From contig UQNJ01000007.1 of the NCBI GenBank assembly GCA_900542295.1, positions 46,134 to 110,133 on the forward strand: 64,000 bases of DNA, in the 5' to 3' direction. The translations under genes were made by a program, and so were the position numbers. Shown here one piece after another: positions 16,704-24,483 of the stretch. The notes beneath the pieces were generated by a model that did not search any database, was not told the DNA's origin, and worked only from the letters and a program-made list of their open reading frames with translations. Positions within the stretch are counted from its first letter, which is position 1; each line of letters starts with the position of its first letter. The DNA is from an uncultured Eubacteriales bacterium. Its GTDB lineage: Bacteria; Bacillota; Clostridia; Peptostreptococcales; Anaerovoracaceae.

Positions 16704-17738
16704 ATGAATTTTATTAAAAATAATGCCGCAGGTATCTTTCTGTGTCTCGCAATCGCAGTTCCGTCATGGTTTTTGGGTAAGCTTTTTCCCATAATAGGCG
16801 GAGCCATTATATCAATACTATCCGGAATGGTTGTGACTCTTTTTATAAAAGACAAGAAAAGTTTTGAAAAAGGGATAAAATTCACTTCAAAAAAGATTCT
16901 CCAATGGGCCGTTGTCCTGCTTGGCTTCGGAATGAACCTTAATGTAATCTTACAGATTGGGCGTCAATCACTTCCCATAATTATCTGTACCATCACTGTG
17001 TCTCTTTTAATCGCATATTTTCTGCACAAAGCTTTGAAAATACCTGATAAGATATCAACTCTGATAGGTGTGGGTTCGTCAATATGCGGAGGCTCTGCCA
17101 TAGCTGCAACTGCTCCTGTTATAGATGCAGATGATGAGGAAGTCGCACAGGCCATCTCGGTAATATTCTTCTTTAATGTAATAGCCGCCGTAATATTTCC
17201 TACTTTAGGCAGTCTTTTGGGATTTTCTCAAACAGACGGTTATGCTTTCGGCGTATTTGCAGGTACAGCAATAAATGACACATCCTCAGTTACAGCTGCC
17301 GCCTCCACATGGGACAGCATGTACGGCCTTGGTGCTTTTACGCTTGATACTGCCGTTACGGTAAAATTAACAAGAACCCTTGCAATAATACCTATAACAC
17401 TTGTTCTTGCTTTTATTCGTACAAGAAAAGCCAAACAATCCAAAGACTCCGGCAAATTCAGTATGAAGCAAATTTTCCCTTTCTTCATACTTTACTTTGT
17501 GGCCGCCTCTGTAATAACAACGGTATGTGTTTCGGCAGGTGTTGATATAGCTGCGTTTACGCCTCTTAAAGAGCTGAGTAAGTTCTTTATAGTTCTCGCA
17601 ATGGCTGCAATAGGGCTTAACACTAACATAGTAAAGCTGGTAAAGACAGGCGGCAAACCGATATTTTTAGGTCTTTGCTGCTGGATAGGTATAACTGTCG
17701 TAAGCCTTGTTCTTCAGCATTTTCTTGGTATATGGTAA
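16704..17738 (+). CDS. YeiH-family (UPF0324) putative anion exporter
   Basis: 344-residue integral membrane protein with about ten hydrophobic segments, of the family often labelled putative sulfate exporter. Family features include the start region LAIAVPSWFLGKLFPIIGGA, VGSSICGGSAIAATAPVI near residue 112, and GTAINDTSSVTAAAS near 190. AAAGGAAAAT precedes the ATG. It is divergently paired with the LysR gene. The transported ion is not experimentally settled for the family. Confidence 0.88.
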   Translation: MNFIKNNAAGIFLCLAIAVPSWFLGKLFPIIGGAIISILSGMVVTLFIKDKKSFEKGIKFTSKKILQWAVVLLGFGMNLNVILQIGRQSLPIIICTITVSLLIAYFLHKALKIPDKISTLIGVGSSICGGSAIAATAPVIDADDEEVAQAISVIFFFNVIAAVIFPTLGSLLGFSQTDGYAFGVFAGTAINDTSSVTAAASTWDSMYGLGAFTLDTAVTVKLTRTLAIIPITLVLAFIRTRKAKQSKDSGKFSMKQIFPFFILYFVAASVITTVCVSAGVDIAAFTPLKELSKFFIVLAMAAIGLNTNIVKLVKTGGKPIFLGLCCWIGITVVSLVLQHFLGIW

Positions 17739-17746
17739 TCTAAAAA

Positions 17747-17780
17747 TACCCTCCTTGCCGGTTGTCCGGTAAAGAGGGTA
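17747..17780. terminator. Terminator between convergent genes
   Basis: A long hairpin with outer arms TACCCTC/GAGGGTA and inner TTGCCGG/CCGGTAA. The T-run (TATTTTTAG) is on the minus strand, so it mainly ends the marR-patB unit. Confidence 0.8.
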
Positions 17781-17816
17781 TATATCATTTATACTGTGCC
17801 GATTTTTAAATATTTT

Positions 17817-19025
17817 TTACTTGTTATTCCTGATAGCTTCTGCCATTCGTTCAAGACCGGTCTTAATTATTGCTCTTGGCATAGCAAGATTAAGACGAAT
17901 ATATCCTTTTGCATTATCTACAAACAGCTCATCTCCGCCCTCGAGCAGAACTCCGGAATTGTTCGCAAAGAACAGCGGCAGGTCTTCAACATCAGGCAAA
18001 ACTCTGCTCATATCTACCCATGCAAAATATGTCGCCTCAGGAATTGTAAATCTTGCATCCGGAATATTTTCCGAAAGAAAGTCATCTACCATTTTGAAAC
18101 TTTCATCTACATATGCTTTAAGTTCAGATAGCCATTGACCACCTTGCTCATATGCAGCTTTGTGAGCTGCAATGGAAAGAGGATTTGCAGCACCTATGTT
18201 TTTGTCTCTGTCTTGAAACCTTTCTCTTTCTTCTTTATTTCTTATTATGATATTTGAAAACAACATTCCGGCAAGATTAAAAGTCTTGCTTGCAGACATG
18301 GTAGTTATCAGCCTGTCATAATCAGGCATTATTTTACCCATAGGAATATGGGACAGTCCTGTTCTGATGAGGTCGCAATGTATTTCATCGGATATAATCC
18401 ACAGATTGTTTTTTTCTGCCGTTTCTGCGATATGCTTAAGTTCATCTTCTGTCCATATTCGTCCCGATGGGTTATGCGGATTGCACAACATCAAAACCTT
18501 TACTTTCGGATCTGCTGCTTTCTTGTCAAAATCGTCAAAATCTATTTCAAAATTTCCCTCTGTTATTTTAAGCGGTGACTCGATAAGCTCTACATTATTG
18601 TATTCACATGCATGTAGGAAAAATCCGTAAGCAGGCGTCATAGTCAGCACTTTTTCATCCTTTGCCACTAAATCTTCGACAAGTTGATAGAGTGCAGGTA
18701 TAACACCGGGGGAGAATACAAGTTCATCCTTTTTAAATTCCCAGTCGTATCTGTCCTTGCACCACTTGAGAAGCGCTTCGTAGTAGCCGTTGTCTGAAAC
18801 GATTGTATATCCCAGGATTTTTCTTTCAACCCTGTCTATTATAGCTTGTCTTATCTCCGGGGCTACGGCAAACTCCATATCGGCTACCCACATCCTTATA
18901 AATTCATCATCTGCATACGGAAACACTTTTTCCGGGCCACATTTAAAAATATAAGGTCTCCATCCGTCTACATTCTCTGAGTTGGTATTTTTTCTGTCGA
19001 TAATTTCATCAAAGTTATATTTCAT
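17817..19025 (-). CDS. patB: PatB/MalY-type PLP C-S lyase (cystathionine beta-lyase)
   Basis: Fold-type I PLP enzyme of 402 residues that cleaves C-S bonds of cystathionine or S-conjugates to thiol, pyruvate and ammonia; some members act as aminotransferases. Markers are MWVADMEF near residue 45, CNPHNPSGRIWT near 180, SDEIHCDL near 212 and the PLP lysine in SASKTFNLAG near 245. The arginine in GYIRLNLAMPR binds the substrate carboxylate. It follows a marR gene by 15 bp, which probably controls it. Confidence 0.88.
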   Translation of the reverse strand: MKYNFDEIIDRKNTNSENVDGWRPYIFKCGPEKVFPYADDEFIRMWVADMEFAVAPEIRQAIIDRVERKILGYTIVSDNGYYEALLKWCKDRYDWEFKKDELVFSPGVIPALYQLVEDLVAKDEKVLTMTPAYGFFLHACEYNNVELIESPLKITEGNFEIDFDDFDKKAADPKVKVLMLCNPHNPSGRIWTEDELKHIAETAEKNNLWIISDEIHCDLIRTGLSHIPMGKIMPDYDRLITTMSASKTFNLAGMLFSNIIIRNKEERERFQDRDKNIGAANPLSIAAHKAAYEQGGQWLSELKAYVDESFKMVDDFLSENIPDARFTIPEATYFAWVDMSRVLPDVEDLPLFFANNSGVLLEGGDELFVDNAKGYIRLNLAMPRAIIKTGLERMAEAIRNNK

Positions 19026-19040
19026 TTTATCCTCCTTATT

Positions 19041-19520
19041 TTATATATCTTTACTTTCTTCTACATCCATTTCAAAAGCCTTGTTTAATCTTTTCTGAAT
19101 CTTTATATAGCTTTCCAGTTCTTCGTTTGTCACATCGCCGAGCATTTCAAATGTCCTGTTGTAGCATTTCTGCTCAAAATCACGATGTTTATCGTATATC
19201 CTTTTGCCTGCTTCTGTAAGAGACAAGTTATATTCTCTGCTGTTAAGTTCATTCCTTGTCTGTCTGACCCACGCCTTTTGCTTAAGCTTTCTTATTATTT
19301 GAGAGCTTGAACTTGTGGATTTGCCGATTTTTTTGCTTATCTGTGATGCAGTTATGCCGGGAAAATCACCTATCATCTTTATCATCTGTGATTCTGCTTG
19401 AAACATGACCTCTCCGTTATAATCGTGAAGCAATTTGTCGTATTCATCAATCAGATATACACTGCGATCCAGTTCTTCTATCATGCGGCAAAAAATTTCA
19501 AATCTATTATCAATATTCAT
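19041..19520 (-). CDS. MarR-family regulator
   Basis: 159-residue winged-helix repressor. The recognition region GITASQISKKIGKSTSSSSQ is at about 55-75, followed by a basic wing (VRQTRNELNSREYNLSLTEAG). First gene of the marR-patB unit. A 17-bp inverted repeat about 100 bp upstream is a candidate self-operator. The acidic C-terminal tail DVEESKDI is unremarkable. The inducer is unknown. Confidence 0.88.
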   Translation of the reverse strand: MNIDNRFEIFCRMIEELDRSVYLIDEYDKLLHDYNGEVMFQAESQMIKMIGDFPGITASQISKKIGKSTSSSSQIIRKLKQKAWVRQTRNELNSREYNLSLTEAGKRIYDKHRDFEQKCYNRTFEMLGDVTNEELESYIKIQKRLNKAFEMDVEESKDI

Positions 19521-19617
19521 TTAATTACATCCCTGCCTGTTTTATATTTTTTCTATTCTCACATTCGAAACATTTTGGCTATCGAAACAATTATCTCATT
19601 AGTTTAAGTAGCTAAAT

Positions 19618-19634
19618 AGTTAAGTAGCTTAACT
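19618..19634. promoter_or_regulatory. Candidate MarR operator
   Basis: AGTTAAGTAGCTTAACT is a perfect 7-bp inverted repeat with a 3-bp spacer. A partial second copy, TTTAAGTAGCTAAAT, lies immediately before it (19602-19616). The pair sits upstream of marR. Confidence 0.6.
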
Positions 19635-19709
19635 GTTTATCTAAAATATAACACTCCTTATCATCTGTGTCAAGATGTCCGGGAGTGTTTTATTTTTCTA
19701 TTTCTTTCG

Positions 19710-20171
19710 CTATATAATGCAAATAGCTATTACGGATAATAACACTGCGGCTGCAATAAATATGTACAAGCCTTTTTGCAGATAGAAATACATTTTGCTT
19801 ATCCTTGCTGCACTTGCAGTATTTCCTCCATTAACAATATTCTCTTCGGACTTTTTATACCACATAAAGAATCCGGCGATTTCTATTGCCAAACATATTA
19901 CAATTATACTCACAACTACAGTCATAAATATGCCATCTACCCCATAATACCATGCTCCCAGCTCCTGTATGTCTTTATAAGCATTGGGAATTCTAACAAG
20001 AGCCAGCATCATGCAAATCGCAAATGTCAAAAGTGACTCTGCTGAAAATGTACCTTTAAGGGCATATTTGGGGCTTTGAAGCCTCGTATATTCATCTGCC
20101 TCATCAGGCAGAACCGTTCCGCTGTCAGCGGCAAAAATAAGCATCTTGTTCCACTGTCCTACTTTTCCCAA
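19710..20171 (-). CDS. DUF2812-type protein, C-terminal membrane part (frameshifted from upstream ORF)
   Basis: 153 codons from a TTG. Two or three membrane helices (about 45-62, 78-103 and 133-153). Its first residues, GKVGQWNKMLIFAADSG, read as the direct continuation of the preceding ORF (ending KQGWEK), and it overlaps that ORF by 13 bp in another frame. In the DUF2812 family one protein carries the N-terminal soluble domain and the C-terminal helices, so I interpret this as the second half of a broken gene. No good ribosome site precedes it. Confidence 0.65.
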   Translation of the reverse strand: MGKVGQWNKMLIFAADSGTVLPDEADEYTRLQSPKYALKGTFSAESLLTFAICMMLALVRIPNAYKDIQELGAWYYGVDGIFMTVVVSIIVICLAIEIAGFFMWYKKSEENIVNGGNTASAARISKMYFYLQKGLYIFIAAAVLLSVIAICII

Positions 20172-20428
20172 CCCTGTTTTTCCATTTTTTCCTCAAGCTC
20201 CTGCTGATTTCTTGTCTCTCCGTACCTAAAATATCTTGCATCTTTACAAAATACAACACAGAAATCTTTGTTTGCAGGCTCTGCTTTTCTGTACATCCAG
20301 CTCCCGTTGTTATCGCACTGCTCAAGCTGCCAACCCTCTGCCGCCATCTCTTTTAGCTCTGTCTCTATACCTTTGTAGTCAAATCTCGCACAGCGTGGCA
20401 TTCTTCTTTTGAATTCGTCAGTTTTCAT
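20159..20428 (-). CDS. DUF2812 domain, N-terminal part of a split gene
   Basis: 89 residues with the DUF2812 pattern: an early charged helix, GWQLEQCDNNGSWMYRKAEP, then DFCVVFC and a final GWEK. It stops at TAG where one extra A in the GGAAAAG run would join it to the membrane-helix ORF downstream. DUF2812 proteins commonly sit next to PadR regulators; none is present here. Either a real frameshift, a sequencing error in an A-run, or a -1 slippage site at A-AAG. A sigma-A promoter lies at 20502-20529. Confidence 0.7.
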   Translation of the reverse strand: MKTDEFKRRMPRCARFDYKGIETELKEMAAEGWQLEQCDNNGSWMYRKAEPANKDFCVVFCKDARYFRYGETRNQQELEEKMEKQGWEK

Positions 20429-20501
20429 CTTTTAAGCCCCCCTTATCCCTTACCGTACTTATGCACTGTTTAAGTCACCGTCAACACCATTCTTTATTTT
20501 C

Positions 20502-20529
20502 ATTATACCTTTAGCAATATTATAGTCAA
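20502..20529 (-). promoter_or_regulatory. Sigma-A promoter of the DUF2812 locus
   Basis: On the minus strand TTGACT (20524-20529), 16 bp, TATAAT (20502-20507). Confidence 0.7.
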
Positions 20530-20612
20530 GGTATTTGTTAATTTTTTAATAATTTTTTATCAGCTGTAATAGCACAGAATGAATATTAAATGCAAAGTCT
20601 TTTCATACAGAA

Positions 20613-20648
20613 AAAGCACAAGAACATCTTAAAATATCCTTGTGCTTT
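20613..20648 (-). terminator. Terminator after oleate hydratase
   Basis: Hairpin AAAGCACAAG/CTTGTGCTTT with a 16-base loop; on the minus strand it runs into CTTTTTCTG. Confidence 0.8.
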
Positions 20649-20662
20649 ATTCACTTCATATG

Positions 20663-22438
20663 TCAAATGACTTCATATTCTTTAAGAAGCTTTTCTATCT
20701 CCGTATTTTTAATCTTACCGAGAGCTTTCTTCAGAACCATTTTTTCTGCAAATCCAAGATCCATATCCGTAATTTTCTTTCCGTCTCTAAGTTTAACCGA
20801 AGCATTCAAAAGGTCTCTTACATCATAAACACTTCCCCAAACTTCCGGAACACCTCTGTCTACATCAAGCAGTGTATAAACTGCCTCCATTCCTGTTCTC
20901 ATAGAATACTCTGTAGTAAATATAGTGTCCCTTGCAGTTTCTGCAAACTGTCCTAAAAAGGCAAAATTTACTGCTCCTTTCGGAACTACATCAGGCCGGT
21001 CACCATGTTCCCTCGGCATAAAAAATGCTGTTATATAAGGCATCATACATGGCACCGTATTAGCGCTGTTTTCTGCCATATTCTCTATATCTTCCTGCGG
21101 CACTCCCAGATGATAAAGCCATTCCATGCAGATTTCTTTTCCTGTACATTCCCTCATAGGTTTCTTTATAAAGTCACCTTCTTTATTCGAGAACAATCCG
21201 TAAATCCATACTACGCATTGTTCCTTCGGCTGATCATGGAACTGAGGCTGTCTGTTTACGGTCCAGCTTAAAAGCCATGAGGAATCTTTTACGGTAACTA
21301 TTCCTCCTGTTACTACTTTTCCGCTGAGAGGCTCTCTCTTACATATTTTCTTTATATACGGAACAATTTTCTGATCAAGTGTAGTAACTGTAGCACTCAT
21401 CCAGTTGGTCTGCTCAGGATCACTGCAAAACTTGTCAGGATGTCCGAATGACTTATCCTGCGCCGCTATTTTTCGCCACATATCCCAGCCGCCGCCTTCT
21501 TTTATTTCTGTATCAAAGGATGCTGCGGCATGCTGACTTCCTATTGAAGAATTCTCTACACACCCTCCGTTAGTAATAAAGACAAGATCATTTTCAGTCA
21601 AATCTATCGTATCTTTTCTACTGTCACATGAAATATCTATTCTTGTTGCCGTCTTCTTTCTATCATCACACTCAAAATCAATATTGATTACTTTTACTCC
21701 ATAATGGAATTGAACACCGTTATCTTCAAGATACTTTACCATAGGAAGTATCATTGATTCATATTGATTATATTTTGTAAACCGAAGAGCCGTAAAATCA
21801 GGCAGTCCTCCTATATGATGTATATATCTATGAATGTACCTTTTCATTTCTAAGGCACTGTGCCAGTTCTCAAATGCAAACATAGTTCGCCAGTACAACC
21901 AGAAATCAGAGGTCAAAACTTCATCATCAAAAAAATCCGTTATTCTCTTATTTTCAAGTTCCTCATCAGGTGTAAAGAAGAGCTTTAATATTTGTACCGC
22001 ACCTTTATCAGAAATGTTGAACTTTCCATCTGTATGTGCGTCTTCCCCCCTGTTTACAGTAGCACGGCAAAGAGAATAATTTGGGTCTTTTTTGTTAAGC
22101 CAATAATACTCATCAAGAACACTTACCCCTTCTGTCTCTATTGATGGAATTGAGCGGAATAAATCCCACATGACCTCAAAATGATTGTCCATTTCTCTTC
22201 CGCCACGCATTACATAGCCCACATTCTCAAATTTGTATCCGTCGCAGGCACCTCCGGCCAGTTGACCTTTTTCCAGGATATGAATACGCTTACCTTTCAT
22301 CTGTCCGTCTCTGACAAGGTAACATGCCGCTGTCAATGCTGCAAGACCACTTCCTACAATATATGCAGATTTATTTTCGACCCCTTCCGGCTTTAAAGGA
22401 CGGGCAAATGCTTCGTAATTACCACTTGAATAATACAT
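20663..22438 (-). CDS. ohyA: Oleate hydratase
   Basis: FAD-dependent enzyme that adds water to the cis-9 double bond of unsaturated fatty acids, producing 10-hydroxystearate-type products and detoxifying host fatty acids. 591 residues, as usual. It shows the N-terminal nucleotide-binding YIVGSGLAALTAACYL, the family segment VMRGGREMDNHFE, FWLYWRTMFAFENWHSALEM, and ITNGGCVENSSIG. The start carries AAGGAGG. A TetR gene lies upstream in the same orientation, separated by a terminator. Confidence 0.95.
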   Translation of the reverse strand: MYYSSGNYEAFARPLKPEGVENKSAYIVGSGLAALTAACYLVRDGQMKGKRIHILEKGQLAGGACDGYKFENVGYVMRGGREMDNHFEVMWDLFRSIPSIETEGVSVLDEYYWLNKKDPNYSLCRATVNRGEDAHTDGKFNISDKGAVQILKLFFTPDEELENKRITDFFDDEVLTSDFWLYWRTMFAFENWHSALEMKRYIHRYIHHIGGLPDFTALRFTKYNQYESMILPMVKYLEDNGVQFHYGVKVINIDFECDDRKKTATRIDISCDSRKDTIDLTENDLVFITNGGCVENSSIGSQHAAASFDTEIKEGGGWDMWRKIAAQDKSFGHPDKFCSDPEQTNWMSATVTTLDQKIVPYIKKICKREPLSGKVVTGGIVTVKDSSWLLSWTVNRQPQFHDQPKEQCVVWIYGLFSNKEGDFIKKPMRECTGKEICMEWLYHLGVPQEDIENMAENSANTVPCMMPYITAFFMPREHGDRPDVVPKGAVNFAFLGQFAETARDTIFTTEYSMRTGMEAVYTLLDVDRGVPEVWGSVYDVRDLLNASVKLRDGKKITDMDLGFAEKMVLKKALGKIKNTEIEKLLKEYEVI

Positions 22439-22504
22439 ATAAATACCTCCTTAAGATTCTTATGAACTTAATTCTATTCGTCCTCCGGAAGCTTCTCAAT
22501 CATC

Positions 22505-22540
22505 AAAAATACCGCCATGATAAACTTTTTATCACGGCGG
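22505..22540 (-). terminator. Terminator after tetR
   Basis: Stem CCGCCATGATA/TATCACGGCGG with one G-U pair, followed on the minus strand by TATTTTTGATG. Confidence 0.85.
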
Positions 22541-22560
22541 CATAATTATAGAGATTTTTA

Positions 22561-23142
22561 TCATTTACATTGATTTGATGAAATGCCATCAGTCCTGAAC
22601 CGTTCTAATGATAAACTTATATTTCCGCTTATCATACGCTCAAGATTACTTACTATCCTCTTAGGGTCCTCTTTCATACCGTTTTTAACCCACTCCAGCA
22701 TAAGCCCGATGAATGCATACTTATAAAAGTCTGCAATAAATTTTTTATCTTCATCCCTTACAGTCATACCCGCTGCTTTCTCATTGACTATATTAAGCAG
22801 CAGTCCCTGTACTACTTTATAGAGATAATTTTCTATCTGTTCTCTGCTTACCGAGCGATAAACATTAAGTACAAAGGGCTTGTTTCTAAGCACTTCTTCA
22901 AACAGTGCAAGAAATGCTTCCGGCCATGTATCGTAGTTAGTCTTGTCTTCCAATATGCGTTTGGCTTCTTCCTCACACGACCATTCAACTAAGTCATATA
23001 TATCCTTAAAATGATAATAGAATGTCATCCTGCTTATTCCGCAATCCTCTGCAATATCGTTTATTGTTATCTTATCAAAAGGTTTCTTAAGTAAAAGATT
23101 TTTAAGCGACGCATCTATAGCCCTTTTAGTTATCTGTGACAT
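22561..23142 (-). CDS. TetR-family regulator
   Basis: 193 residues. The N-terminal helix-turn-helix is clear (KITINDIAEDCGISRMTFYYHFKD would be the core, about residues 20-43). The C-terminal half is the ligand/dimer domain of the DhaS-like TetR group (WVKNGMKEDPKRI). It lies directly upstream of the oleate hydratase gene, so fatty-acid sensing is a reasonable guess, not shown by sequence. It has its own promoter and terminator. Confidence 0.88.
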   Translation of the reverse strand: MSQITKRAIDASLKNLLLKKPFDKITINDIAEDCGISRMTFYYHFKDIYDLVEWSCEEEAKRILEDKTNYDTWPEAFLALFEEVLRNKPFVLNVYRSVSREQIENYLYKVVQGLLLNIVNEKAAGMTVRDEDKKFIADFYKYAFIGLMLEWVKNGMKEDPKRIVSNLERMISGNISLSLERFRTDGISSNQCK

Positions 23143-23207
23143 GTTTTATCAACCCCTTTATCTGAATAGCACGGCGCAAGACCGGTCATTTACATTCTTT
23201 TTCACAG

Positions 23208-23236
23208 ATTATAGCACTTTTTCTGCCTTTTCACAA
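23208..23236 (-). promoter_or_regulatory. Sigma-A promoter of tetR
   Basis: On the minus strand TTGTGA (23231-23236), 17 bp, TATAAT (23208-23213). The palindrome GACCGGTC just downstream (near 23181-23188) could be an operator. Confidence 0.65.
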
Positions 23237-23325
23237 ATGAAATATTAGTGATGAAATTGCAAAAATATTTTAACAAACCGCTATGCCCCTCTTAAAATTT
23301 AAGAGCATATATTAAAAACATATAT

Positions 23326-23355
23326 AAAAACTCCCCAAGATGTATTCCCGGGGAG
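23326..23355 (-). terminator. Terminator after rplM-rpsI
   Basis: Hairpin CTCCCC...GGGGAG followed on the minus strand by TTTTTATAT. A second dyad, CTCTTAAAATTTAAGAG, lies at 23289-23305. Confidence 0.8.
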
Positions 23356-23389
23356 CTTTGAGTCGTATAAAGTTTCTTGAAAAACAAGA

Positions 23390-23785
23390 CTATCTCTTTG
23401 AGAACTGGCTTGCTCTTCTTGCTTTTTTGAGACCGTATTTTTTTCTTTCTTTCATTCTTGGGTCTCTTGTAAGGAAGCCTGCTGCCTTAAGAGGAGCTCT
23501 GTAAGCTTCTTTGTCGGCTACACATAATGCTCTTGAGATACCATGTCTTAAAGCACCTGCCTGGCCTGTGAATCCGCCGCCGTATACATTGGCAATTACA
23601 TCGTACTTACCTTCGCATCCGGCAATCTCAAAAGGTCTTCTTACTTCTCTTTTAACGATTTCTGTTCCGAAATAGTTATCTAAATCTCTCTTGTTAACAG
23701 TGATCTTTCCGGTTCCGGGAATCAGTCTGACTCTAGCAACCGAACTTTTTCTTCTGCCTGTTCCTTGATATTGAATCTTTGCCAT
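23390..23785 (-). CDS. rpsI: Ribosomal protein S9
   Basis: 131-residue small-subunit protein, full length. Begins MAKIQYQGTGRRKSSVARVR, contains the GGGFTGQAGALRHGISRAL signature near residue 68, and ends with the invariant SKR tail that reaches the P-site tRNA. It follows rplM by 16 bp in the universal L13-S9 operon. Confidence 0.98.
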   Translation of the reverse strand: MAKIQYQGTGRRKSSVARVRLIPGTGKITVNKRDLDNYFGTEIVKREVRRPFEIAGCEGKYDVIANVYGGGFTGQAGALRHGISRALCVADKEAYRAPLKAAGFLTRDPRMKERKKYGLKKARRASQFSKR

Positions 23786-23801
23786 TGTCTAATCCCCCTT
23801 C

Positions 23802-24230
23802 CTAAAAATTCCAAGTTTCCGGTTTCTGTGCAGCATGAGCATGTTCAGGACCTGCATAAACCTTTAACTTCTTGAGCATCTGTCTTCCAAGCTTTCCATC
23901 AGGGAGCATACCTTTTACAGCATGTTTGATGATTTCTTCCGGTTTAGCAGCCTGAAGCTTCTCGAAAGTAGTTTCTCTGAGACCGCCCGGATAACCGGTA
24001 TGTCTCTTGTAGATTTTTTCTTTTCTCTTTTTACCTGTTACTTCCACTTTTTCTGCGTTGATAACGATTACATAATCTCCGCAGTCAACATGAGGAGTAT
24101 AAATAGGTTTTTTCTTGCCTCTCAATATAGAAGCAACTTCGGAAGCCATTCTTCCGAGTGTCTTGCCTTCTGCGTCAACAACGTACCATTTACGTTCTAC
24201 TTCCGCAGGTTTAGCGATAAATGATTTCAT
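23802..24230 (-). CDS. rplM: Ribosomal protein L13
   Basis: 142 residues from the ATG at 24230, the standard L13 length (MKSFIAKPAEVERKWYVVDA). The frame extends six codons to a GTG at 24248, but the ATG has AAAGGAAAAGG in front. The signature GGLRETTFEKLQ and KAVKGMLPDGKLGRQML are present. First gene of the L13-S9 operon, behind a long structured leader. Confidence 0.97.
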   Translation of the reverse strand: MKSFIAKPAEVERKWYVVDAEGKTLGRMASEVASILRGKKKPIYTPHVDCGDYVIVINAEKVEVTGKKRKEKIYKRHTGYPGGLRETTFEKLQAAKPEEIIKHAVKGMLPDGKLGRQMLKKLKVYAGPEHAHAAQKPETWNF

Positions 24231-24428
24231 TATCCTTTTCCTTTCCACCTACTTGGTTGTGACTTTAAAATTTCAACGCCCCAGCTTTTTCGGTTTTGTC
24301 TACTGGGATTCTCCTTACTGCGGCTTTTAAGCCTTGTAAAAGCGAATCTTTTTCGATATACTAAAACTTTTTAGTTTTGGAGCTTACGGACGGAATCCCA
24401 TCCTGCTCCTGTAAATGCATAAACATGC
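24231..24428 (-). ncRNA. Structured 5' leader of rplM-rpsI (possible L13 leader)
   Basis: About 200 untranslated bases follow the promoter. In transcript sense a compound hairpin (GGAGC ... GGATGG-GATT-CCGTCC ... GCTCC) is followed by an A/T-rich hairpin (AAAACTAAAAAGTTTT) and GGCTTAAAAGCC. The first GGGATTC can instead pair with a later GAATCCC just before the gene, giving two exclusive folds. Autoregulatory L13 leaders are known in Firmicutes; I cannot confirm the Rfam match from memory. Confidence 0.5.
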
Positions 24429-24434
24429 TTTTAT

Positions 24435-24463
24435 ATTATATAGTTAAAACTTTGAAAAATCAA
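24435..24463 (-). promoter_or_regulatory. Sigma-A promoter of rplM-rpsI
   Basis: On the minus strand TTGATT (24458-24463), 17 bp, TATAAT (24435-24440). Confidence 0.8.
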
Positions 24464-24483
24464 TAGTTTTTTACCTTTTGCCG

